The notes under the pieces are model-generated. The model did not search any database. It was not told where the DNA came from and saw only the letters and a program-made list of their open reading frames with translations. The position numbers were made by a program, and so were the translations under genes. Of a stretch of DNA of 7,113 nucleotides, positions 1-5,355 are shown in pieces. This DNA is from Bacilli bacterium. Lineage in GTDB: Bacteria > Bacillota_I > Bacilli_A > RFN20 > CAG-826. The number at the start of each line of letters is the position of its first letter. Positions within the stretch are counted from its first letter, which is position 1. The stretch lies in assembly GCA_017551465.1 (NCBI GenBank), contig JAFZLN010000012.1, positions 1-7,113 on the forward strand, given 5' to 3'.

Positions 1-1
1 A

Positions 2-862
2 CTAATAGCACCATTCTTTGCTATTCCGCCGATACCCCGAAGAGTATTTGTAATAGGCTTTTTCTTTTCAAATATTTCAATAATAAAAGTATTAAGAAAT
101 GGTAAAGAAAAAGATATACATGAAGATTACGAATTAAAAGTTCGTGACACTATTAAAGATGGTGTTAAAAACACCACCAGTAAAAAAGTCGATTATAAAT
201 ACACTGTTAAAGACAACGTGGACTATGTTTGTTATTTAGTTAGGAGCAGTGTTGGTCGCTTAACTTACTGCAATATCAAAATCTATGATGATGGGGAAAT
301 TATCACCGGCGCAGGTGGTTCTGGTTGGGGCGCACCTAAAGATCAATTTTTCGTTTATAGTGTAGGCACTGCCATTACTAGCGAAATCATCAGTGAAGTT
401 AAAGCAAGATATGCAGAGATAACCGAACAGTTAAAGAATGATTATGAAATAGTTAAAGAAGAAGCATCACTAGAAAACTTCTTTAAGGCTGTCGAAGCAA
501 CAGATGTGCCCGCTTCGATTCATTATAAAGAAACAAGAGTGAACAAAGAGCCGTATGAGACTAATGATCTTGCCGATAAAGATTACGCAATATTAAATGA
601 ATTAAAAGAACTTGAATATCAATCAAAAGAAAGAGATTACTCTACTGGGCTATCACCAATGTTTCAATATTTTGTGCCCGATAAAAACTGGTCACTAAAT
701 ATCTACTGTGACGGTAATGATATCAATTATGATGTCGCAGCAATTGAATATGTTAGTCAAGGATCACTTAAATCATATTATCCTTATCACTACAAGTTCT
801 ACTATTCCATCAATGCAGCAAAAGCGGAATCACTAATTACTCGCATGATTAATGGCAACTAA
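2..862 (+). CDS. Partial hypothetical protein, cut by left window edge
   Basis: The frame is open from base 2 to the TAA at 860-862, so the visible 286 residues are the C-terminal part of a longer protein whose start lies outside the window. A GTG at 218 is the first possible start in view, but the 72 codons before it read as ordinary protein and have no ribosome binding site at the GTG. The first 30 visible residues are hydrophobic (Phe/Ile-rich, broken by a Pro-Pro-x-Pro-Arg-Arg turn) and may be one membrane segment. A charged Lys/Asp-rich linker follows (about 32-72), then a mixed soluble region with a Gly-rich turn (GAGGSGWG, about residue 100), a Glu/Lys-rich probably helical stretch (about 120-150) and a Tyr-rich C-terminus. 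I do not recognise the family; a membrane-anchored protein with an extra- or intracellular globular domain is all I would infer. It ends at a strong terminator and converges on the next gene. Confidence 0.75.
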   Translation, partial: LIAPFFAIPPIPRRVFVIGFFFSNISIIKVLRNGKEKDIHEDYELKVRDTIKDGVKNTTSKKVDYKYTVKDNVDYVCYLVRSSVGRLTYCNIKIYDDGEIITGAGGSGWGAPKDQFFVYSVGTAITSEIISEVKARYAEITEQLKNDYEIVKEEASLENFFKAVEATDVPASIHYKETRVNKEPYETNDLADKDYAILNELKELEYQSKERDYSTGLSPMFQYFVPDKNWSLNIYCDGNDINYDVAAIEYVSQGSLKSYYPYHYKFYYSINAAKAESLITRMINGN

Positions 863-885
863 TGGCTTGTCACTGCCATATTAAT

Positions 886-920
886 AAAAGAGATTGGGCG
901 CTTACCTCAATCTCTTTTTT
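886..920. terminator. Bidirectional rho-independent terminator
   Basis: An 11-bp perfect inverted repeat (886-896 with 908-918), extendable by a G.U and a G-C pair, closes a short loop. It is followed by a T run on the plus strand (915-920) and, because the arms begin with AAAA, by a T run on the minus strand as well. It separates two convergent genes and serves both. The TGA stop of the minus-strand gene (907-909) lies inside the hairpin. Confidence 0.85.
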
Positions 921-1251
921 CTTCACTTGTGTAATCTAATAGAGGAACTCCATTCTCATCTTTACTTTCTTGTTTTGGTTCGTCTTTAGATTTTTCTTTT
1001 TTATCTTCTTCTTTACAAAAGGCTTTATCAGCGGTACCTTCTACGGCTTGGCCGAATGATTTACCAGCTTCACCGAAGGCTTTGCCTGTTTCTCTCCAAG
1101 CATTGCTGACTTCAGTATGACCATTACTTTCAATCATATTTTCATCATCATTAAAGACTGATTTCATTGTCTTGCCTAAAGCTTTACCAAAATTAGCGAA
1201 AGCTTTGCCTGTATTTTTACCTGTACTTTTCCATTTTTCTTTTAACGCCAT
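907..1251 (-). CDS. Small hypothetical protein with duplicated W-x-x-TGK repeat
   Basis: This 114-residue protein has no signal peptide or clear membrane segment, so it is probably cytoplasmic. It contains two copies of a similar unit: residues 7-29 start WKSTGKNTGKAF and residues 52-74 start WRETGKAFGEAG. Each is a Trp, a TGK and then Gly/Lys/Ala/Phe every three or four positions, as in an amphipathic helix. A highly charged Lys/Glu/Asp tail follows (about 80-100), then a short C-terminus. The ATG at 1249-1251 is chosen because GAGGTAA (complement of 1256-1262) is well spaced from it. It starts 4 bp after the yggS stop, so the two are probably co-transcribed. Similar small proteins with this repeat occur, from memory, as hypothetical proteins in Firmicutes; the function is unknown. 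The repeat suggests membrane-surface or protein binding, which is inference only. Confidence 0.8.
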   Translation of the reverse strand: MALKEKWKSTGKNTGKAFANFGKALGKTMKSVFNDDENMIESNGHTEVSNAWRETGKAFGEAGKSFGQAVEGTADKAFCKEEDKKEKSKDEPKQESKDENGVPLLDYTSEEKRD

Positions 1252-1255
1252 AAAT

Positions 1256-1891
1256 TTACCTCTCGAATAATATTCTTCCTAATCTAATGTGTGTAGCGCC
1301 TTCTTCTATCGCTATCTTATAGTCATCACTCATACCCATTGATAAATATGGTAATGCGATATTAAATTCTTTTTGAATTTCTAATTGCAGTTCTTTTAGT
1401 CTTCTAAATTGGTTATGAAGGCTTTCTATTGAGGAGTTAGAGACCGCCATCATCATAAGACCTACGATATTAATGTTTTTATATTCTAAACAGTTCTTTA
1501 TAAAGTCTTTTACTTCATAATATGGCACACCATTTTTGTTCTCTTCTAAGTTAATAGATACTTCAATAAAACAGTTTAAAGGAGCGACACGGTATTTATT
1601 TATCATCTTAGCGAGCTCTAAAGAATCTAATGAATGTAGATAATTAATCTTATCTAACACTAGATGAGCTTTATTTCTTTGTAAGTGACCGATGAAATGC
1701 CAAGAGATATCTAGATCTTTAAGAGATTCATATTTCTCTAAAAAGGCATCCACACGGTTTTCGCCAAAGTTAGTAACACCATTAGAATATAGTTCTCTTA
1801 GATCACCACTATCGCCGTACTTTGTCGCGGCCACTAGAGTGATATCTTTTGGTAATGTATTTAGAAACTCTTTGATATCTTTTCTAATCAT
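1256..1891 (-). CDS. yggS: YggS/PLPBP family pyridoxal 5'-phosphate homeostasis protein
   Basis: This 211-residue cytosolic protein binds pyridoxal 5'-phosphate (PLP) and is thought in this family (YggS/YlmE/PLPHP, alanine-racemase-like TIM barrel) to buffer PLP and keep vitamin B6 and amino-acid pools balanced; no catalytic reaction is established. Family marks are in order: LVAATKY with the PLP-binding Lys24, FGENRV (about 42-47), WHFIGHLQRNK (about 64-74), and near the C-terminus LSMGMSDDYKIAIEEG and HIRLGRILF, which hold the phosphate-binding Ser/Arg region. It is slightly shorter than the usual 220-235 residues, mainly through a trimmed N-terminus. The only plausible start is ATG 1889-1891. 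No Shine-Dalgarno lies before it, and a -10-like box lies just 9 nt upstream, so the mRNA may be nearly leaderless. It is followed 4 bp later by a small repeat protein. In many Firmicutes yggS/ylmE sits by cell-division genes; here it does not. Confidence 0.95.
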   Translation of the reverse strand: MIRKDIKEFLNTLPKDITLVAATKYGDSGDLRELYSNGVTNFGENRVDAFLEKYESLKDLDISWHFIGHLQRNKAHLVLDKINYLHSLDSLELAKMINKYRVAPLNCFIEVSINLEENKNGVPYYEVKDFIKNCLEYKNINIVGLMMMAVSNSSIESLHNQFRRLKELQLEIQKEFNIALPYLSMGMSDDYKIAIEEGATHIRLGRILFER

Positions 1892-1900
1892 AGTAAAAAC

Positions 1901-1929
1901 ATTCTACTCTAAAACGCTAATTATGTAAT
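1901..1929 (-). promoter_or_regulatory. Candidate promoter for yggS, near-leaderless
   Basis: On the minus strand there is ATTACA (complement of 1924-1929), a 17-nt spacer, and TAGAAT (complement of 1901-1906). These match the sigma-A consensus at 4/6 and 5/6. The -10 box ends only 9 nt before the yggS ATG, so transcription would start within a few bases of the start codon, which fits the absence of a Shine-Dalgarno there. In such A+T-rich DNA a chance match is possible. Confidence 0.4.
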
Positions 1930-1938
1930 AAGTTTCTA

Positions 1939-2265
1939 TTATTCTAAAACGATCCATTCACCAGTGGATGCATCAAAGCCGACGTCTACTTGGCAACCAA
2001 GATAGCCATCCGCTCTGCTGTGGCAGTGTTTTGTCAGAACTTTACGTTCCTCACCATATTCGTCATTAATAACAACATAGAAGCCAACATAGGTTCCGTA
2101 GCGGCCACGATTGAATGTTTCGCAATCCACCACTTTTCCTCTTTTAACTTTTTCAAAAACAACGTTTTTATAATGAATATATTTCGCTAAGTAATAGATG
2201 ATAAAGGGAGTGGAAGTTAGTGAAAGAATAATTGGAAAAATAATTGCTCTTGGAACATCAGTGAC
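1939..2265 (-). pseudogene. 5'-truncated membrane protein, DUF3592-like C-terminal half
   Basis: A coding frame ending at TAA 1939-1941 runs upstream without a stop into the right end of the IS element (first in-frame stop near 2306). The reading is one hydrophobic segment (IIFPIILSLTSTPFIIYYLA, about 2185-2247), a basic stretch (VFEKVKRGK) and a soluble beta-rich domain of about 65 residues. The domain starts GKVVDCE and ends VDVGFDASTGEWIVLE, with alternating hydrophobic residues and a Gly-Tyr-x-Gly turn. That layout, a membrane helix then a beta domain opening with G-x-V-V and closing with a V-x-V-x-(F/Y)-D-x-x-T-like strand, resembles DUF3592-type proteins; this is inference. No ATG, GTG or TTG occurs in the frame before the two adjacent GTG codons at 2128-2133, which lie after the membrane helix. 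The natural start has therefore been lost, most simply by the element's insertion plus a deletion. A short product from GTG 2131-2133 is possible, with AGAGG nearby. Confidence 0.6.
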
Positions 2266-2400
2266 ATACTCCCACCACTTAGAGAAGTGGGGGCTTCTTG
2301 CTCGATGACTCTAATGAGCCAAGCATAAACAAGCTATCCGGATGTGCCCCATCCTTTGTAAGTGTTTCAATTCCCTTACTTAGAATATTTTTCGCGGCGT
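2240..2400 (-). ncRNA. Predicted TnpB guide RNA (omega/reRNA) region
   Basis: In characterised IS200/IS605 elements the TnpB guide RNA comes from the 3' end of tnpB through the right end, with a guide of roughly 16-20 nt copied from the flank. By that rule the scaffold here covers the last 100-odd bases of tnpB and the right-end hairpin (2271-2293), and the guide is the minus-strand sequence just below about 2262, inside the truncated membrane-protein gene. Position is inferred from gene layout and the hairpin; ends are approximate. Confidence 0.4.
2271..2293 (-). repeat. Right-end hairpin of the IS element
   Basis: Imperfect inverted repeat of nine base pairs with a 4-nt loop (2281-2284). 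One unpaired base (2274) interrupts the stem, the bulged hairpin shape recognised by IS200/IS605 TnpA. The tnpB stop codon (2279-2281) lies in it. Confidence 0.7.
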
Positions 2401-3439
2401 TTATATCTCTATCATGAATAGATCCACATTTAGGACAAGTCCATTTCCTAATAGCGAGGTCTTTAGTGATAGAGTTTTTATAAGAACACTTAGAACATAA
2501 TTGGCTAGATGGATAAGTAGGAGGAACTTTTATTACTTTCCTACCATACCAATCAGCTTTATAAATTAGCATAGAGACAAATCTTGACCAAGATACATCA
2601 GATATGTTTCTCGCTAATTTAGAATCGTTCATCATGTTCTTCACTTTCAAATCTTCGATACAAATGATTTGGTTTTCATCAATGATCTTCTTTGAAAGTT
2701 TATGGAGATAATCATTTCTCTGGTTTTGAATATGTTTATGTAATCTAGCAACTTTGATTCGTTGTTTATTCCTATTGCTACTACCTTTAACCATCTTAGA
2801 TAGTTTTCTTTGTTCTTTAACAAGTTTATTCTGTGATTTAGTTAGATACTTATAGTTTTTATATTTATGACCATTAGAATCAACGATTAAGTCTTTAATC
2901 CCTAAATCTAAGCCAATCATCCCATCAGTGGGTTCCATAGGTTTAGTCTCTTCTTCAACAAGCAAAGACATATAGTATTTGTTATCAGTAGTCATAGAAA
3001 CAGTAATGGATTTAATCGTGCCTTTAAAGTCTCGATGTTTTTTAATTCTGATACGAGGGCATTTAGGAATAGAGATATATCTTTCGTTATTAGAAAACTT
3101 AATATTTCCGTTTATCATGTTGGTTGTATAGCTTTGATTGTTTCTTTTACTTTTAAACCTAGGAAAACCTGATCTATGAGAAAAGAAAGCTTTAAAAGCG
3201 GTGTTTCTATTAAGTTGAGTATTACTTAAAGCAAGCGAATCTACTTCTTTTAAGAACGAGTAATCTTCCTTATATGAAGCAGGAGTAATATTTTTAAATT
3301 TACCAGTGCTTTTATATATCTCATTCATGTCATCAAGAGACTTATTATAAAAGAATCGAACACACCCAAAACATTTAGCAAAGAAGATCTTTTGTTCAGT
3401 GTTAGGATAGATACGATACTTATAAGCAATTCTTTTCAT
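2279..3439 (-). CDS. tnpB: TnpB RNA-guided nuclease of an IS200/IS605 element
   Basis: At 386 residues this is a full-length TnpB. The family is the ancestor of Cas12: an RNA-guided DNA endonuclease that, with a guide RNA from the element's right end, cuts the empty donor site and so favours retention of the element. The N-terminal region begins with the usual KRIAYKYRIYPN motif, and a GFPRFKSKR stretch lies near 91-99. The RuvC-like nuclease is complete: motif I GLDLG with Asp178, motif II CIEDL with Glu262, a four-Cys zinc finger (Cys315, Cys318, Cys335, Cys338), and motif III HDRDINAAKN with Asp345. I see no frameshift or internal stop, so it looks active. The ATG at 3437-3439 fits the family N-terminus, although no clear Shine-Dalgarno precedes it. 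The last residues, SSSKKPPLL, are encoded by the right-end sequence. Its partner tnpA is absent from the window. Confidence 0.95.
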   Translation of the reverse strand: MKRIAYKYRIYPNTEQKIFFAKCFGCVRFFYNKSLDDMNEIYKSTGKFKNITPASYKEDYSFLKEVDSLALSNTQLNRNTAFKAFFSHRSGFPRFKSKRNNQSYTTNMINGNIKFSNNERYISIPKCPRIRIKKHRDFKGTIKSITVSMTTDNKYYMSLLVEEETKPMEPTDGMIGLDLGIKDLIVDSNGHKYKNYKYLTKSQNKLVKEQRKLSKMVKGSSNRNKQRIKVARLHKHIQNQRNDYLHKLSKKIIDENQIICIEDLKVKNMMNDSKLARNISDVSWSRFVSMLIYKADWYGRKVIKVPPTYPSSQLCSKCSYKNSITKDLAIRKWTCPKCGSIHDRDINAAKNILSKGIETLTKDGAHPDSLFMLGSLESSSKKPPLL

Positions 3440-3513
3440 AATTTTGGGTAAAACAAAAGGGATATAAAAACTAAGTTTGTTTCCATACCCCTAATTACTT
3501 TCCTACTTATAGG

Positions 3514-3531
3514 ATATCAATTTATTGATAT
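3514..3531. repeat. Perfect 18-nt palindrome, candidate left-end hairpin
   Basis: ATATCAAT, 2 nt, ATTGATAT: eight perfectly complementary pairs at the sequence level, about 75 bp upstream of tnpB. It could be the subterminal hairpin of the element's left end or a regulatory site for tnpB. It is A+T-rich, so it is weak as an RNA structure. Confidence 0.45.
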
Positions 3532-3620
3532 AATCTCAATAATTATTTAAAATTTTTATTGATGGTTGCAGGACAATAATGCTAATTAGTATACTTGCAA
3601 TTCACCTCATCTATGAAGAT

Positions 3621-3652
3621 ATCCATCAAATTGATGTGGGGGGCTTCTTGCT
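3621..3652 (-). repeat. Diverged second copy of the IS right-end motif
   Basis: Plus-strand 3636-3652 matches 2287-2302 of the intact right end over 16 bases (GTGGGGG, then CTTCTTGCT), apart from one extra G. As at the intact end, an imperfect hairpin with a bulged base lies directly beside it (3623-3629 with 3631-3638). On the minus strand it reads FSKKPP in the frame equivalent to SSKKPP at the end of TnpB, followed by a stop a few codons on. It is most simply a solo right end left by an earlier related insertion, in the same orientation as the present one. Confidence 0.55.
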
Positions 3653-3684
3653 GAAACATGTTAAAAATGAAAATAAATACTTTA

Positions 3685-3714
3685 TTGATACAAATGATAC
3701 AAATAAGTTATAAA
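3685..3714 (+). promoter_or_regulatory. Promoter with tandem 9-bp repeats before the antitoxin-like gene
   Basis: TTGATA (3685-3690), an 18-nt spacer and TATAAA (3709-3714) form a plausible sigma-A promoter. TGATACAAA is perfectly repeated in tandem (3686-3694 and 3695-3703), overlapping the -35 box and filling most of the spacer, where a bound repressor would block RNA polymerase. Antitoxins of this class commonly repress their own promoters, so this is a candidate operator. Confidence 0.5.
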
Positions 3715-3742
3715 TATATCGTTGATAACGGAGAGGCTATTT

Positions 3743-3898
3743 ATGCAACATAAAAATAAGAATAATAAACCAATCTATATTGAAAATCTAACGCCAGAAC
3801 AATTAAACGAAGTATTAGAAAAAGGTTATAAGGATATTAAAGAAGGTAGAACAGTTTCCCGAGAAGAAGTAGAAAGAATACTCAAAGAATCATTCTAA
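3743..3898 (+). CDS. Solitary RelB/DinJ-like antitoxin-type small protein
   Basis: A 51-residue gene starts at ATG 3743-3745, preceded by GGAGAGG (3730-3736) at good spacing, and ends at TAA 3896-3898. The N-terminus is Lys/Asn-rich, then comes IYIENLTPEQLNEVLEKGY and a C-terminal LEKGYKDIKEGRTVSREEV stretch. The pattern Y-x-D-I-K-x-G-R-x-x-S-x-E-E-V resembles the toxin-binding C-terminus of many type II antitoxins of the RelB/DinJ and related addiction-module groups. The protein is too short to contain a normal DNA-binding ribbon-helix-helix plus tail unless residues 10-30 serve that role. No toxin gene follows: the gene is directly followed by a terminator and the convergent nagB. It may be an orphan antitoxin, an anti-addiction gene, or a small regulator that only resembles one. 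The gene is well supported by start signal, promoter and terminator; the family is tentative. Confidence 0.7.
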   Translation: MQHKNKNNKPIYIENLTPEQLNEVLEKGYKDIKEGRTVSREEVERILKESF

Positions 3899-3912
3899 TT
3901 AGTAAACAAATT

Positions 3913-3945
3913 AAAAGTGAGTCGAATCTTCGGCTCACTTCTTTG
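3913..3945. terminator. Bidirectional terminator between the antitoxin-like gene and nagB
   Basis: A 12-bp inverted repeat (3915-3926 with 3929-3940), one pair of which is a G.U wobble, has its GC-richer part in the middle. It is followed by a T-rich stretch on the plus strand and by TTTT on the minus strand. It ends both the plus-strand small gene and the minus-strand amino-sugar operon. Confidence 0.85.
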
Positions 3946-3958
3946 TTTCCTTTAAAAC

Positions 3959-4681
3959 TTATTTAACTAAGCTGTAAGCATCTTCGTCAACATAGATTGT
4001 ACAATCAGGGTGTTTTTGAAGAATGGAGCATGGAACTTCTTCAGTCATTGGACCTTTTAATAAGTTATAAATAGCTTGAGCTTTATTCTTACCAGTAGCG
4101 ATAAGAACAATCTTTCTAGCGTTCATAATGCTCTTTAAACCCATAGTGACCGCTTTGGTTGGAACTTCAGAGATATCATTGAATAATCTGGAGTTATCTC
4201 TGATTGTTTGTTCTGTAAGTTCTGCGACATGGGTTAATGAATCAAATGGAGTGCCTGGTTCATTAAAGGCAATGTGACCATCACTACCGATACCTAAGAT
4301 TTGAAGATCAATGCCACCGAAAGAGGCGATTTCAGCGTCGTATTGATTAGCGTAAGCTAAATAATCACCAACACCTTTAAGAACGTGTGTACGTGCTTTA
4401 TCGATATCTAAACCATCGAATAAGTATTTGTTCATGAAATAACGATATGATTGGTCATGAGTTCCTTCTAAACCAATGTATTCATCAAGGTTGAATGTTA
4501 CAACATCTTTAAATGATACACGGCCTTCTTTATTAGCCTTAATCATATTAGCGTACACCTCAATTGGGGATGTGCCTGTCGCTAAACCTAAAACACTGTT
4601 TGGTTTCTTTTGAACTTGCTTGATAAATTCTTCAGCGATTAATTTGCTGATTTCTTCATTTGTGCCAACTACTACTTTCAC
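3959..4681 (-). CDS. nagB: Glucosamine-6-phosphate deaminase NagB
   Basis: This 240-residue cytosolic enzyme catalyses the reversible reaction glucosamine 6-phosphate + H2O = fructose 6-phosphate + NH3. Signature stretches are LGLATGTSP (about 31-39, phosphate-binding loop), NLDEYIGL with Asp66 (the proton-transfer Asp, equivalent to Asp72 of E. coli NagB), and GIGSDGHIAFNEPG (130-143) carrying Asp134, His136 and Glu141, the E. coli Asp141/His143/Glu148 triad. Its length matches the short, non-allosteric Bacillus-type enzymes rather than the 266-residue hexameric allosteric E. coli enzyme. The start is GTG 4679-4681, with AAAGGAG (complement of 4693-4699) 11 nt upstream, overlapping the end of the acyltransferase gene. 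The genes are 2 bp apart, so they form one operon. NagA, the usual catabolic partner, is not next to it; the neighbours are biosynthetic. Confidence 0.96.
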   Translation of the reverse strand: MKVVVGTNEEISKLIAEEFIKQVQKKPNSVLGLATGTSPIEVYANMIKANKEGRVSFKDVVTFNLDEYIGLEGTHDQSYRYFMNKYLFDGLDIDKARTHVLKGVGDYLAYANQYDAEIASFGGIDLQILGIGSDGHIAFNEPGTPFDSLTHVAELTEQTIRDNSRLFNDISEVPTKAVTMGLKSIMNARKIVLIATGKNKAQAIYNLLKGPMTEEVPCSILQKHPDCTIYVDEDAYSLVK

Positions 4682-4683
4682 GA

Positions 4684-5355
4684 TTATCTTTTCTCCTTTA
4701 CGACGATATTATCTTTGGCTTTATAAATGCTATTTTCTGGGACAACACCTCTAACCATACTTAATGGATAGATTTGAGAATGTTGACCGATAACTGTACC
4801 TGGGTTTAAGACGGATTGACAGCCAATGTCAGCATAGTCACCTAAAATAGCGCCTATTTTTCTTAAACCTGTTTCATAGTCTTGTTCGCCATGAACAACA
4901 ATGTTTTTACCATCACTCTTTAAGTTAGAGCAGATACTACCAGCGCCCATATGAGCGTAGTTACCTAAGACACTATCACCAACATAGCTATAATGAGGGA
5001 CTTGGACATGGTATAAAAGGATACAGTTTTTAAATTCACAAGAGTTACCTAAGACACAGTTATCACCAACGATAACATTGCCTCTTAGATAAGCACCTGG
5101 TCTAATTTCAGTATTCGCTCCAATAATGGCTGGAGGAATAATTGTCGCGGTTGGGGAAATAGAAACGTTTTCACCAACGAGGACACCTTCCTTAAGTAAG
5201 GTATAACCTGGTAAACCTTGTTCTAAAACTTTTTTAATGATTTCTTTAATTTGAGGAAGTAATTCCCAAGGATATGTTGAGGCATCAAAATATTCTCTTA
5301 AGAAATCACTAGAGCAATCAAAGAGATCTTTAGTTAAAACAACTTTCTTATTCAT
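4684..5355 (-). CDS. Left-handed beta-helix acyltransferase, GlmU C-terminal-like (GlcN-1-P acetyltransferase)
   Basis: This 223-residue protein matches, from memory, proteins often annotated as UDP-GlcNAc pyrophosphorylase, but it has no nucleotidyltransferase domain. After a short helical region (1-50, including YPWELLPQIKEII) come hexapeptide repeats typical of a left-handed beta-helix. The active-site pattern of the GlmU acetyltransferase half is preserved: RPGAYLRG with Arg85, EFKN with Lys109, HYSYVGD with His121 (equivalent to the catalytic His363 of E. coli GlmU) and Tyr124, then GAGSICSNLKSDG with Asn144. The likely reaction is acetyl-CoA + glucosamine 1-phosphate giving GlcNAc 1-phosphate, the step after GlmM. 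The start is set at ATG 5353-5355 (MNKK), 11 nt from GAGAGG; the ATG at 5362-5364 is only 2 nt away from it. The gene overlaps the end of glmM by 8 bp and is translationally coupled. The N-terminal pyrophosphorylase step must be done by a gene elsewhere. Sugar specificity is inferred. Confidence 0.85.
   Translation of the reverse strand: MNKKVVLTKDLFDCSSDFLREYFDASTYPWELLPQIKEIIKKVLEQGLPGYTLLKEGVLVGENVSISPTATIIPPAIIGANTEIRPGAYLRGNVIVGDNCVLGNSCEFKNCILLYHVQVPHYSYVGDSVLGNYAHMGAGSICSNLKSDGKNIVVHGEQDYETGLRKIGAILGDYADIGCQSVLNPGTVIGQHSQIYPLSMVRGVVPENSIYKAKDNIVVKEKR

Larger units (their letters stand above)
2262..3600 (-). mobile_element. IS200/IS605-family (IS1341-type, tnpB-only) element, left end uncertain
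   Basis: The element consists of tnpB plus flanking noncoding ends. The right end (low coordinates) carries the typical subterminal hairpin overlapping the tnpB stop and is followed within about 10 nt by foreign coding sequence, placing the boundary near 2257-2265. The left end is not fixed: 3440-3600 is noncoding and A+T-rich with a perfect 18-nt palindrome at 3514-3531, a candidate left-end hairpin. There is no tnpA (Y1 HUH transposase) in the window, so movement would depend on a TnpA supplied elsewhere. This family makes no target duplication, so direct repeats cannot be used to mark the ends. The 3600 boundary is an estimate. Confidence 0.65.
3440..3742. other. Noncoding interval between tnpB and the antitoxin-like gene
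   Basis: This 303-bp stretch has no convincing gene on either strand. From low to high coordinates it holds the tnpB upstream region with the palindrome at 3514-3531, a strongly A+T-rich stretch to about 3600, a relic of an IS right end at 3621-3652, and the promoter and tandem repeats of the next gene (3685-3714). The missing 5' part of the truncated membrane-protein gene was looked for here on the minus strand and not found. Confidence 0.7.

Noticed and set aside
218..862. A complete gene starting at GTG 218
   Set aside because: The same frame is open to the left edge, reads as protein before 218, and there is no ribosome binding site at the GTG.
1908..1951. Direct repeat TCTAAAACG around the yggS upstream gap
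   Set aside because: Nine bases, one copy partly in a stop-codon region of the truncated gene; likely chance in A+T-rich DNA.
1939..2133. An intact 64-residue gene from GTG 2131
   Set aside because: The frame continues upstream as a coherent membrane helix, so a truncated gene is the better reading, though a short product cannot be excluded.
1692..2190. Plus-strand open frames 1692-1928 and 1990-2190
   Set aside because: They are antisense to yggS and to the truncated membrane-protein gene, with no recognisable product.
3582..3659. A 25-codon minus-strand frame from ATG 3657-3659
   Set aside because: It runs through the IS-end relic, has no ribosome binding site and encodes nothing recognisable.
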